Shown here in pieces: positions 43,709 through 51,921 of a DNA stretch of 64,000 nucleotides; position 1 is the stretch's first letter, and each line of letters starts with the position of its first letter. Origin of the DNA: Aciduliprofundum sp. MAR08-339 (lineage in GTDB: Archaea; Thermoplasmatota; Thermoplasmata; Thermoplasmatales; Aciduliprofundaceae); assembly GCF_000327505.1 (NCBI RefSeq), contig NC_019942.1, positions 992,001-1,056,000 on the forward strand, given 5' to 3'. The translations under genes and the position numbers were made by a program. A model generated the notes under the pieces. It was not told the DNA's origin and did no database searches. It saw nothing but the letters and a program-made list of their open reading frames with translations.

Positions 43709-43872
43709 ATTAATGGATATGCAAAAGGATATAAAATTATTTCTAGAGTGATATTCATTGCGCTTTTTCCACCTCCTATTTTAACGATATTCGCAAAATA
43801 AATTTTAATTTTTATTCATAAAAAAACGAAAAACATATATTTATAATTGCAATTATCTTACATGGTGATTAA
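43709..43872. promoter_or_regulatory. Divergent nikR-mbh promoter region with 14-bp palindrome
   Basis: For the mbh operon CATATATTTATAA (about 43834-43846) is a TATA element, and GGTGAT (43864-43869) precedes the mbhA start. A perfect palindrome ATAATTGCAATTAT (43843-43856) lies between TATA box and start codon, where a repressor would block initiation. CGATATTCG (43785-43793) is shared with the hdr promoter region. Confidence 0.55.
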
Positions 43873-44397
43873 ATGATTGCATTCATAATCACAACAGTCG
43901 TTGCATTCGTTATATATCTCGTCCTAACGGCAGGTAGTGGCCATTTTATGATGTTCTGGGCGCCTTCTGAAATAGTTATGGGAATTTTCTTGAGTTTGAT
44001 AGTAGGGGCAATCACAAAAAATTATCTATGCAAATCAGGAAATTACAGGATGTTGAATCCTGCAAGGTGGCTACTGTTCATAGTTTACGGAATAGGTCCA
44101 TTTTTCTGGGCCATGGCCAAGGCAAATCTGGATGTGGCTTACAGGGTTATAACGGGAAAGATTAGACCTGGAATAGTTAAAATAGATCCAAAATTGAATA
44201 CAGATTTTGCCGTTACTTTTCTTGCAAATTCAATAACTTTAACTCCCGGAACTCTGACCGTGGATGTTGATGATGACAATGTGCTTTATGTGCACTGGAT
44301 AAACGTGCCGTATGGAGAGGAGAAAAAAGAATATGCGAGCATTGGGAAGGTATGCGGATCGTTTCCAAGATGGGCAAGGAGGGTTGCAGATGATTGA
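43873..44397 (+). CDS. mbhA: Mbh hydrogenase subunit A (MrpE-like)
   Basis: A 174-residue antiporter-module subunit of the membrane-bound hydrogenase. There are three predicted membrane helices, then a cytosolic domain with the family motif NSITLTPGTLTVDV. It is the first of 14 genes whose order equals the Thermococcales mbhA-N operon. The antiporter part is thought to exchange Na+ and H+ driven by ferredoxin-dependent H2 formation. Confidence 0.9.
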   Translation: MIAFIITTVVAFVIYLVLTAGSGHFMMFWAPSEIVMGIFLSLIVGAITKNYLCKSGNYRMLNPARWLLFIVYGIGPFFWAMAKANLDVAYRVITGKIRPGIVKIDPKLNTDFAVTFLANSITLTPGTLTVDVDDDNVLYVHWINVPYGEEKKEYASIGKVCGSFPRWARRVADD

Positions 44398-44647
44398 TAT
44401 ATGGTTTTTAACAGGATTTGTAATTATCGTATGGATACTCCTGTCCCTACTGCGAGTAATTTTTGGTCCAACAGCGGCTGATAGGGTGGTTGCGCTTGAT
44501 ACGATAAACACGCTGATAGTTGCTGTTATGGTGGTTTTGTCCGTGGCATACAGGGAGCTTATCTATGTGGACATAGCCATCGTATACGCACTTCTATCCT
44601 TTGTTTCCACGCTCTACATTGCAAAATACCTGGAGGGGGGGATTTAA
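44390..44647 (+). CDS. mbhB: Mbh hydrogenase subunit B (MrpF-like)
   Basis: An 85-residue membrane protein with three helices and the MrpF motif FGPTAADRVVALDTINTL. ATG 44390 overlaps the mbhA stop and has AAGGAGGG upstream; the longer upstream frame is not coding. Confidence 0.92.
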   Translation: MIDIWFLTGFVIIVWILLSLLRVIFGPTAADRVVALDTINTLIVAVMVVLSVAYRELIYVDIAIVYALLSFVSTLYIAKYLEGGI

Positions 44648-45001
44648 ATGTGGACCTCTTATCTCATTTATGTTTTCATTGCGATAGGTTTGACCTTTAA
44701 CGGGCTTGGAGTCGTAGGTCTTCTTCGTTTTCCCGACGTGTATACGAGATTGCATGCGGCAACGAAGGCAACCACATTTGGATCTATATTTACATCTCTT
44801 GGTGTGGTGACATGGGCTTTTACCCAGCTGTATTTGAGCGGAAACTCATGGAATTTGACCCTTGCACTCCACTCCCTAATTGCAATTGCTGCATTGCTTT
44901 TAACCAATCCTGTTGGTGCTCATGCCATTGCCCGCGCCGCATATAAAAGTGGAGTGAAACCGAAATATGCGGTTGTGGACCGGCTGGAGGTGGGGAAATG
45001 A
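44648..45001 (+). CDS. mbhC: Mbh hydrogenase subunit C (MrpG-like)
   Basis: A 117-residue membrane protein with the MrpG block GLGVVGLLRFPDVYTRLHAATKATTFG and three helices. It starts on the base after the mbhB stop. Confidence 0.92.
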   Translation: MWTSYLIYVFIAIGLTFNGLGVVGLLRFPDVYTRLHAATKATTFGSIFTSLGVVTWAFTQLYLSGNSWNLTLALHSLIAIAALLLTNPVGAHAIARAAYKSGVKPKYAVVDRLEVGK

Positions 45002-45252
45002 TGTTTGAAATTCTCATTCAGATTTTGATACTTGTGGGATTGGTAATTACTGCATATATATCCATCCATTTCAAGGACCTTCTAGCCTGTGCTGTTGCCC
45101 TTGGTGCATTTTCTTTTCTACTGTCTCTTGAATTCTACGTTCTTCAGGCTCCCGATGTGGCAATAGCAGAAGCGGGGATAGGTGCGGGCTTGACCACGGC
45201 GATTTTCATACTTGCCATAAGAGGAACATCCAGATGGGAGGTGGAAGGATGA
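44998..45252 (+). CDS. mbhD: Mbh hydrogenase subunit D (DUF4040, MrpA C-terminal-like)
   Basis: An 84-residue, three-helix protein. LLACAVALGAFSFLLSLEFYVLQAPDVAIAEAGIGAGLTTAIFILAI is the DUF4040 pattern, with the conserved PDVAIAEA in the last helix. Two adjacent ATGs (44998 and 45001) can serve as start after GGAGGTGG. Confidence 0.9.
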   Translation: MMFEILIQILILVGLVITAYISIHFKDLLACAVALGAFSFLLSLEFYVLQAPDVAIAEAGIGAGLTTAIFILAIRGTSRWEVEG

Positions 45253-45554
45253 GGAGAATTCTACTTTGCTTGGTGTTTGTCATTTTCTCTCTATCACTCC
45301 TATACGTGGCCATTAACCCAGCCGATTTCGGAATGCCAGGGGATGGGCATTTGGTGTTTGGAAAACCCAGGTTCGAGGACATGGATAATTATTTCCTCCA
45401 CAATGGTCAGAATCAGACAGGGGCAAATAACATTGTTACAAGTATAGTTTTTGATTACAGAGGTTTTGATACATTGGGCGAAGCGTCTGTCCTGTTCACC
45501 GCAGTACTTGCTGTTGGAATGGTTCTAAGGGCTTTAAGGAGGGATGCCAAATGA
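45249..45554 (+). CDS. mbhE: Mbh hydrogenase subunit E
   Basis: A 101-residue membrane protein with one N-terminal helix (LCLVFVIFSLSLLYVAI), an extracytoplasmic loop and a second helix near the C-terminus (LFTAVLAVGMVLRAL). IVFDYRGFDTLGEASVLFTA matches the MbhE/MrpB N-terminal-like segment. Assignment is supported by its place between MbhD and MbhF. Confidence 0.88.
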   Translation: MRRILLCLVFVIFSLSLLYVAINPADFGMPGDGHLVFGKPRFEDMDNYFLHNGQNQTGANNIVTSIVFDYRGFDTLGEASVLFTAVLAVGMVLRALRRDAK

Positions 45555-46018
45555 TGAGCAAAATTGTACGTACACAGGCCAATTTCCTTTATGTCTTTAT
45601 TATGATATTCGGTTTTTACATAGTCGCTCATGGACATTTAACTCCTGGAGGCGGTTTTCAAGGTGGTGCGGTGATAGCCACCGGTATAGCTCTTATTGTG
45701 GTCTCTTATAACTATAATCAGATTAAAAAATGGATAAAAAAGACGCATTTGACCGCTGCAGAGGCGATAGGTTTACTTGCTTTCATAATCACAGCCTTTA
45801 TGGGTATAGGGACCTCTTTCTTCTACAACTGGCTTGCGAATACGGGTTTTCTATTTGGAGATAGGGTTTCATATGGTCCAAATCCAGGATATCTGAATAC
45901 TGCTGGTACATTGCCAATAATGAATCTTGCTGTTGGAATTGAGGTACTTGGAGGTCTAAGTGTGATAGTAATTTACTATTTACACTATCTTAAGGAGGTG
46001 GATAAAAATGCTGTTTAA
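45551..46018 (+). CDS. mbhF: Mbh hydrogenase subunit F (MrpB-like)
   Basis: A 155-residue, four-helix MrpB-like protein with the block VAHGHLTPGGGFQGGAVIATGIALI. It overlaps mbhE by 4 bases and mbhG by 11, as expected for a tightly coupled operon. Confidence 0.92.
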   Translation: MMSKIVRTQANFLYVFIMIFGFYIVAHGHLTPGGGFQGGAVIATGIALIVVSYNYNQIKKWIKKTHLTAAEAIGLLAFIITAFMGIGTSFFYNWLANTGFLFGDRVSYGPNPGYLNTAGTLPIMNLAVGIEVLGGLSVIVIYYLHYLKEVDKNAV

Positions 46019-46352
46019 TATCGTTTATATAACTGTTGCTGTGATCATCATAACAGGGCTATATGCAGCGCTGTTCAAAAGGAATTTGATAAAAGTTGTT
46101 ATTGGTTTGGATCTTATTGAAAGTGGTGTTAATCTCTTTCTGGTATCCTTGGGATATAAAAACGGAGGAATTGCTCCCATATTTACAAATGCCCCAAATA
46201 CAAAAATGGTACTTCCTACACCTCAGGCCCTAACACTTACATCCATAGTGATCGGCGTGGCCACCACAGCTATGCTGCTTGCCTTTTGCGTGATAATTTA
46301 CAGGCATTATGGGACCCTGGATGCGAGGAAGGTAAGGAGGTTGAAAGGATGA
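46008..46352 (+). CDS. mbhG: Mbh hydrogenase subunit G (MrpC/NuoK-like)
   Basis: A 114-residue, three-helix MrpC/NuoK homologue: GLDLIESGVNLFLVSLGY carries the conserved membrane glutamate, and ALTLTSIVIGVATTAMLLAFCVIIY the last helix. AAGGAGGTGG precedes the start. Confidence 0.92.
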   Translation: MLFNIVYITVAVIIITGLYAALFKRNLIKVVIGLDLIESGVNLFLVSLGYKNGGIAPIFTNAPNTKMVLPTPQALTLTSIVIGVATTAMLLAFCVIIYRHYGTLDARKVRRLKG

Positions 46353-47926
46353 TATGGGATGCTGTTGTGCAGAATTCTCCCGCCCTCATAATTGCAGTTC
46401 CAATGCTTGCAGCATTTATCACACCGGTCATATCCAGGTTCAGTGCTCGTTTAAGAAATGTATGGGTCCTATCAGCACTTATTTTTACAGAAATTTTGGT
46501 ACTCCTGCTTCTCTATCAAGTCTACAATTTTGGTACTCAGGTATATGTGTTTGGAGCCTCTCCTTACAATCTGACAGTACCTCCTGACTCTGGAGGAATT
46601 CCGATAAGAATTATATTTGAAGTGGATTCAATGAGCATTTTTATGGCTTTCACCGCATCAACGGTTGCCTTGGCTGGAGCCATATACTCAACTTCCTGTG
46701 AGAAAGAGCAAACGGGACAGGATAAATATTACGCGCTTCTTCTTTTAATGACCGTGGGTATGCTTGGAATGATGCTAACAGGAGATCTTTTCAACTTCTT
46801 TGTTTTTCTCGAGATAAATTCCCTTGCTTCCGCGGCTCTGGTGGCATATCGTGTAGATAAAGGTATTGCCGTTGAGGCTGCGTTTAAATATGCCGTTGTG
46901 AGCACCCTGGGAGGTCTTATGGTCCTATTTGCCATAGGTTTACTCTATGGGCAGTACGACGCTCTAAATATAGCAATGGTTGCACATAGAATGCAGGCAA
47001 CAGGCTTTACGGATTTGGATAAAATTGCCATGGCACTTTTAACGGTGAGCCTTGCAATGAAGGCAGGAGCGATACCCATGCATTTCTGGGTGCCTGACGG
47101 ATATGGGAAATCTCCTGGAGCAATAACTGCCATGTTGGTTACGGCATCACAATCATCTCTTTATGGACTATTCAGAATGTGCTTTACTGTTTTCGGTCTT
47201 TCGGCCAATACATATACCCTTGGATGGTTTCTTATTGTGCTTGGAATCCTTAGCATGTTTGTTGGAGTAACCATGGCGCTTATACAGCACGATATAAAGA
47301 GGCTTATGGCTTATCATGCTATCTCTCAGACCGGATATATGCTCTTGGGTGTGGGAGTTGGTCTAGCCACACTGGGGACCGCAGCATTTCATCAATACGG
47401 TCTAGCAGCAATGGAAGGGGGAATTTTCCATATAATAAACCACGCCATGTACAAAGGGCTACTGTTTTTAACTGCTGGCGCTATAATTTACAGGGTAGGC
47501 ACATCAGATTTGAATAAGATGGGTGGTTTGGGCCATACAATGAAGTACACGATGATATTCTTTATGATAGGAGCTCTTGCCATTGCTGGAATTCCTCCAT
47601 TCAATGGTTTTGCGTCTAAACTTCTGATATACGAATCTGTTTACATGTTCAATCCGCTGCTCTCCATAATTGCAATGGTTGTGAGCATTCTCACTCTTGC
47701 ATCCTTTGTAAAGGTTTTTCACTCGGCCTTTATGGGCCCTAAAGTGTATGATGTTAAGGAGGTTCCACGCCCCATGCTTATAGCCATGGGCATTTTGACG
47801 TTCTTCATCATACTATTCGGAATATCCCCAAACATTGCCATACATTATCTGGTTGCTCCTGCAGCGCATGCACTCTCTAATCCCGTTGGATACATAACAC
47901 GTGTACTTGGAGGTGGGACGCCATGA
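46349..47926 (+). CDS. mbhH: Mbh hydrogenase subunit H (MrpD/NuoN-like ion pump)
   Basis: A 525-residue protein with about 14 membrane helices, of the NuoL/M/N-MrpA/D proton- or sodium-translocating family. Conserved elements: GDLFNFFVFLEINSLAS (glutamate in helix 5), KAGAIPMHFWVPDGYGKSP (lysine in helix 7), IKRLMAYHAISQTGYM and ALAIAGIPPFNGFASK. ATG 46349 overlaps the mbhG stop and has AAGGAGG upstream. Confidence 0.94.
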   Translation: MIWDAVVQNSPALIIAVPMLAAFITPVISRFSARLRNVWVLSALIFTEILVLLLLYQVYNFGTQVYVFGASPYNLTVPPDSGGIPIRIIFEVDSMSIFMAFTASTVALAGAIYSTSCEKEQTGQDKYYALLLLMTVGMLGMMLTGDLFNFFVFLEINSLASAALVAYRVDKGIAVEAAFKYAVVSTLGGLMVLFAIGLLYGQYDALNIAMVAHRMQATGFTDLDKIAMALLTVSLAMKAGAIPMHFWVPDGYGKSPGAITAMLVTASQSSLYGLFRMCFTVFGLSANTYTLGWFLIVLGILSMFVGVTMALIQHDIKRLMAYHAISQTGYMLLGVGVGLATLGTAAFHQYGLAAMEGGIFHIINHAMYKGLLFLTAGAIIYRVGTSDLNKMGGLGHTMKYTMIFFMIGALAIAGIPPFNGFASKLLIYESVYMFNPLLSIIAMVVSILTLASFVKVFHSAFMGPKVYDVKEVPRPMLIAMGILTFFIILFGISPNIAIHYLVAPAAHALSNPVGYITRVLGGGTP

Positions 47927-48273
47927 ATATGGATTTTCTCACTCCCTATGGCTATTGGGCCCCATTGCTCTGGCTCTTGGTGATTTTGATTGCACTGCTG
48001 ATTTCCTATTTGATATGGATTAGAGGCAATCAGAGATGTAAGAGAGGAACCGATCAGACAAAGCCATTTCTCTCAGGATATGAACCTGAGTCATTTGGGA
48101 ATTCAAGGGTTCAGGCTTCAAATATATACTGGGGTTTCATCACATCTCTCAAAAAATATTATGAAGTTTTAAGGAAAATGCATACGGGAGATGTTAGAGA
48201 TTATATTGGCTGGTACATAGGAGTTCTTGCCGTGATGATTATACTGTACGCGTTGTGGGGTGGTGCCCCATGA
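47923..48273 (+). CDS. mbhI: Mbh hydrogenase subunit I
   Basis: A 116-residue protein with two membrane helices (about 13-33 and 95-112). PFLSGYEPESFGNSRVQASNIYWGF is the MbhI block; this subunit joins the antiporter module to the hydrogenase module. It overlaps mbhH and mbhJ by 4 bases each. Confidence 0.9.
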   Translation: MNMDFLTPYGYWAPLLWLLVILIALLISYLIWIRGNQRCKRGTDQTKPFLSGYEPESFGNSRVQASNIYWGFITSLKKYYEVLRKMHTGDVRDYIGWYIGVLAVMIILYALWGGAP

Positions 48274-48710
48274 TTCCCACAAAGAGTTTTGATAGATCTC
48301 TCTGGGTTTTCCATGTAAACACTGGTTCCTGTAATGGATGTGACATAGAGATCCTTGCAGCACTGACGCCCAGATACGATGTGGAAAGGTTCGGTATTAA
48401 ACTTGTGGGTTCTCCCAGGCATGCGGATGCTCTTCTGGTAACCGGACCTGTTACAAGAGATATGGAAGACAAACTAAAGAGAATATACGAGCAAGTTCCG
48501 GATCCAAAGGTTGTAATTGTAATTGGATCCTGCGGCATAAGCGGAGGCGTGTTTCACGAATCCTATAATCTAATTGGCCCTGTGGATAAGGTAATTCCTG
48601 TGGATGTCTACGTTCCAGGGTGCCCTCCCAGGCCAGAGGCTATAATAGACGGTGTGGTGAAGGCATGGCTTAAACTGGAGAGACTCAGGGGTGAGAGTAA
48701 TGGACACTGA
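48270..48710 (+). CDS. mbhJ: Mbh hydrogenase small subunit J (NuoB-like)
   Basis: A 146-residue small subunit holding the proximal [4Fe-4S] cluster. Ligand motifs are CNGCD, GSCGISGG and VPGCPPRPEAI. ATG 48270 overlaps the mbhI stop; the longer frame (from 48255) would only add five residues. Confidence 0.94.
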   Translation: MIPTKSFDRSLWVFHVNTGSCNGCDIEILAALTPRYDVERFGIKLVGSPRHADALLVTGPVTRDMEDKLKRIYEQVPDPKVVIVIGSCGISGGVFHESYNLIGPVDKVIPVDVYVPGCPPRPEAIIDGVVKAWLKLERLRGESNGH

Positions 48711-49230
48711 AAAATTTGTAAATATGATTGATGAAAGGTTTAATGCCAAGGTTGCAGTTAAAGAAATACCCTGCGGAACAAAGAAAATAAAGAGAACCAG
48801 CATATTTGTGGACATATCTACGGAGGATTTTATGAAATTTGTTAAGTTTCTTTTTGAAATTCAGGATCATCCTCATTTCGCTGTGATATCTGCCACGAAT
48901 CTTGGCGAGAGCATCGAACTACTCTATCATTTCACAGTTGATTATGGGAAACAGCACCAGGAAAAAACCATATCCGTTAGGGTTGAACTACCAAAGAATG
49001 ACTTAAAAATTCAAACTATTACTGAGTTAATTCCAGGCGCATTGATATCTGAAAGGGAGATTCATGAGATGGTTGGGGTGGAATTTTTGGGACTCAAGGA
49101 TACAAGGCACTTCTTCCTTCCAGAAAACTGGCCAGGTGGGAAATATCCCTGGCGTAGAGATGAAACCTTCCCACAAGATATGCTGAACAAATTGTATGAA
49201 ACCTGGAAGGAAGGTGATGCCGATGAGTGA
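48700..49230 (+). CDS. mbhK: Mbh hydrogenase subunit K (NuoC-like)
   Basis: A 176-residue NuoC/30-kDa homologue. The C-terminal block LIPGALISEREIHEMVGVEFLGLKDTRHFFLPENWPGG matches the complex I 30-kDa signature. ATG 48700 has AGGGGTGAG upstream. It overlaps the large subunit start. Confidence 0.92.
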   Translation: MDTEKFVNMIDERFNAKVAVKEIPCGTKKIKRTSIFVDISTEDFMKFVKFLFEIQDHPHFAVISATNLGESIELLYHFTVDYGKQHQEKTISVRVELPKNDLKIQTITELIPGALISEREIHEMVGVEFLGLKDTRHFFLPENWPGGKYPWRRDETFPQDMLNKLYETWKEGDADE

Positions 49231-50458
49231 GAACTCTTACACCATTCCCATTGGACCCCTCCATCCCGCTATTCATGAGCCCATAACCCTTAAGATAGAG
49301 GTGGAGGGTGAGAGAATAGTTGGTGTGGATGTTTTCTGCTCGCAGGTGCATCGCGGAATAGAGTGGATTGGAATGAACAGAAACAATGCCATACAGAGCA
49401 TTTATCTTTCAGAGCGGGTTTGTGGAATATGCAACGTTTGCCATCCGCTCTGCATGGTGCAGGCTGTTGAGGATGCCATTGAACTCTATCCACCTGAGCG
49501 TGCAGATTATATAAGAACCATAGTTGCAGAACTTGAACGCATACATTCACATCTTCTCTGGGCAGGCGTGGCAGCCCATGAAATTGGATTTGATACAGTT
49601 TTTCATTACACTTGGGCCCTTAGAGAAAATGTGATGGACCTTATTGAGTATATCACGGGGAACCGTGTTACCAAGGCAATAATGATGATTGGAGGTGTTC
49701 GCAGGGATATCACAGAGGATGGTGCGAGGAAAATTAAGAATGGTATGAGGTTTTATCTTGAGAAGTTCTCCAAGATTAAAAACATGTATCTTAAGGACAG
49801 AACAATAAAGATGAGAACAAGGGATGTAGGGATTCTTACCAAAGATGATGCTCTCAAACTCTGCGCAGTTGGTCCTGTAGCCCGTGCTTCTGGAGTACCT
49901 AAGGATGTTCGCCAGGATTTTCCCTACGCAGCCTATGCTGATTATGGTGTAAAGGCTATGACTTCCAATATCTACAACGGAGAAGTACATGGAGATGTGT
50001 ATGATCGTATAATAGTGCGCCTTTTAGAGGTGAAACAGAGTGTTGAGATTATAAACTGGGCCATTGAGAACATGCCCTCTGGACCAATCCTGGCAGAGAA
50101 GAATCTGGTAAAATTAAAAATGATGATTAAGAAGGCAGAGGGAGAGGGTATAGGCAGGGTTGAAGCACCCAGGGGAGAGGATATTCACTATGTGAGACTT
50201 GAGAAGAACAAAGAGCCATTCTTATCTTGGAAAATTAGGGCGCCTACCTATAACAATGTTCTGCCATGGAGTCCAATGCTTTTAGGTGCTCAGATAGCGG
50301 ATGTGCCAATAGTTGCGGCAAGTACGGATCCATGTATGTCTTGTTTGAACAGAGTCACCGTTGTTAATGAGCGTGGAAAGGAGTATGAGATCACAAAGGA
50401 GTATATGCATGAATTAAGTGTTAAAAAGACGAGGAGGTTGATGCGCAATGCCCATTAA
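49223..50458 (+). CDS. mbhL: Mbh [NiFe] hydrogenase large subunit L
   Basis: The 411-residue catalytic subunit. Both nickel-binding pairs are intact: RVCGIC (Cys67, Cys70) and DPCMSC (Cys371, Cys374), so it is a true hydrogenase and not the related sulfane reductase or complex I subunit. After CLNR come 34 further residues, a C-terminal extension that the nearby maturation protease would remove after nickel insertion. The N-terminus IPIGPLHPAIHEP is typical of group 4 enzymes. ATG 49223 overlaps the mbhK stop. Confidence 0.96.
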   Translation: MSENSYTIPIGPLHPAIHEPITLKIEVEGERIVGVDVFCSQVHRGIEWIGMNRNNAIQSIYLSERVCGICNVCHPLCMVQAVEDAIELYPPERADYIRTIVAELERIHSHLLWAGVAAHEIGFDTVFHYTWALRENVMDLIEYITGNRVTKAIMMIGGVRRDITEDGARKIKNGMRFYLEKFSKIKNMYLKDRTIKMRTRDVGILTKDDALKLCAVGPVARASGVPKDVRQDFPYAAYADYGVKAMTSNIYNGEVHGDVYDRIIVRLLEVKQSVEIINWAIENMPSGPILAEKNLVKLKMMIKKAEGEGIGRVEAPRGEDIHYVRLEKNKEPFLSWKIRAPTYNNVLPWSPMLLGAQIADVPIVAASTDPCMSCLNRVTVVNERGKEYEITKEYMHELSVKKTRRLMRNAH

Positions 50459-51464
50459 CATAATAGAGGTGCTGTGGTACATAGTGGCTACTTGTGGCAT
50501 TGCCCTTTTTGCCATACCCTTTGGATTGCTTACAAAGGGTATTGATAGAAAACTTGCAGCCCATATGCAGTGGAGAGTGGGTCCTCCTGTGTGGCAACCC
50601 TTCTGGGATGTGAAAAAATTACTGCAGAAAGAGAGCATAGTTCCGGATGATGCCATCTCATGGCTCTACAACTCAGCTCCAATAATCACCCTAGCCTCAA
50701 CATTAGTTATTTTGCTCTATATACCATTGGGTCCATTCGGTCCAGTTCTTCAGGGCCATGGAGACGTTATACTTGTGCTCTACCTTCTTACTATTCCTTC
50801 CCTCGCGATGGTTGCAGGGGGCTTTGCATCGGCCTCTCCATTTGCCTCCATAGGTGCCCAGAGAGAAATGGTGCTTATGATGTCCTATGAGTTTCCAATG
50901 GCAGTAACTGTAATTGCCCTTGCTTGGAAAATAGCCTCGCTCTATCCTGGGGAGAGAGTATTTTCACTGGCTGTATTTGCAGAGCATCCTGTATGGAGTA
51001 TAATGGGGCCATTGGGATGGATAGGTGCAGCGATTCTCCTTGGTGTTCTACTCTTGGTCACAACGGGAGAGATAACAAAGGTTCCATTTGATATTGCCGA
51101 GGCAGAAACTGAGATAGCGGAGGGTTTATTTGTGGAGTATTCTGGTAGAAATCTTGGCCTATTCTATCTTGCAGATGCTGTGAAAACAGTGGTTATGTCA
51201 TCTCTCATAGTTGCCATATTCTTTCCTTACAATTTATCTCCATTGCTGAGCGGTTATGTTTCACTTCCCATGTGGGTATGGGGTGTTGTGGATTTCCTGT
51301 TTTTCCTTCTGAAATTGGAAATAGTGATCTTCTTTTGCATGACATTTGTACGAGTATCCGTTGCAAGATTCAAGGTGAATCAGGTAGTTAAAATTTACTG
51401 GGGATATCTCACGCTTGCATCGTTGATTGCTTTGGTTTTTATCGCTCTTGATGTGATGTTGTGA
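50448..51464 (+). CDS. mbhM: Mbh hydrogenase membrane anchor M (NuoH-like)
   Basis: A 338-residue protein with about eight membrane helices. The NuoH block REMVLMMSYEFPMAVTVIALAW and ITKVPFDIAEAETEIAEGLFVEYSGRNLGLFYLAD contain the conserved acidic residues proposed to couple redox change to ion movement. It overlaps mbhL by 11 bases. Confidence 0.94.
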   Translation: MPINIIEVLWYIVATCGIALFAIPFGLLTKGIDRKLAAHMQWRVGPPVWQPFWDVKKLLQKESIVPDDAISWLYNSAPIITLASTLVILLYIPLGPFGPVLQGHGDVILVLYLLTIPSLAMVAGGFASASPFASIGAQREMVLMMSYEFPMAVTVIALAWKIASLYPGERVFSLAVFAEHPVWSIMGPLGWIGAAILLGVLLLVTTGEITKVPFDIAEAETEIAEGLFVEYSGRNLGLFYLADAVKTVVMSSLIVAIFFPYNLSPLLSGYVSLPMWVWGVVDFLFFLLKLEIVIFFCMTFVRVSVARFKVNQVVKIYWGYLTLASLIALVFIALDVML

Positions 51465-51474
51465 GGTGATGAAA

Positions 51475-51921
51475 ATGATGTTTTTTGAGGTTTTAAAATT
51501 GTTATTCAAAAAGCCATTTACAAACAAGTTCCCTGCAAAGTACGCTCCCAAAAACACCAGCAAATTTATTGAAGGTGTACGGAGTAATGAGATAAAGATA
51601 AATCCTCCCGTCTCAACACCACCAAATTTCCGAGGAAAACTGGAGTACGATATCGATCAATGTGTTGGATGTGGACTTTGTGCCCAGGTATGTCCTTCCA
51701 AAGCCATAGAAATTGTTAGGGATAAAAAATGGATAATAATGCATTGTAAAGATGGAGCGAAACTGGCTGCACCTTTAAAAATAAAAATATATGTTTCCCG
51801 TTGCGTTTTTTGCGGTCAATGTGTCGAGATATGTCCCAGGAAATGCCTTAAGATGACCGAGGAATTCCTGTTGGCTGATGAGGATAAATTGTCCAAGAAC
51901 CTGGTTGTTCCTGGAGATTAA
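51475..51921 (+). CDS. mbhN: Mbh hydrogenase ferredoxin-like subunit N (NuoI-like)
   Basis: A 148-residue protein with two [4Fe-4S] motifs, CVGCGLCAQVCP and CVFCGQCVEICP, through which ferredoxin electrons enter. ATG 51475 follows GAGGTGAT (51464-51471); ATG 51478 is also possible. Its stop shares the bases TTAA with the stop of the convergent MinD-like gene, so the mbh and hyp operons end on each other. Confidence 0.93.
   Translation: MMFFEVLKLLFKKPFTNKFPAKYAPKNTSKFIEGVRSNEIKINPPVSTPPNFRGKLEYDIDQCVGCGLCAQVCPSKAIEIVRDKKWIIMHCKDGAKLAAPLKIKIYVSRCVFCGQCVEICPRKCLKMTEEFLLADEDKLSKNLVVPGD

Noticed and set aside
43873-51921. Alternative reading as a complex I (Nuo) or membrane-bound sulfane reductase (Mbs) operon
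   Set aside because: The large subunit keeps both CxxC nickel pairs, gene order matches mbhA-N exactly, and a complete Hyp set plus protease is adjacent.
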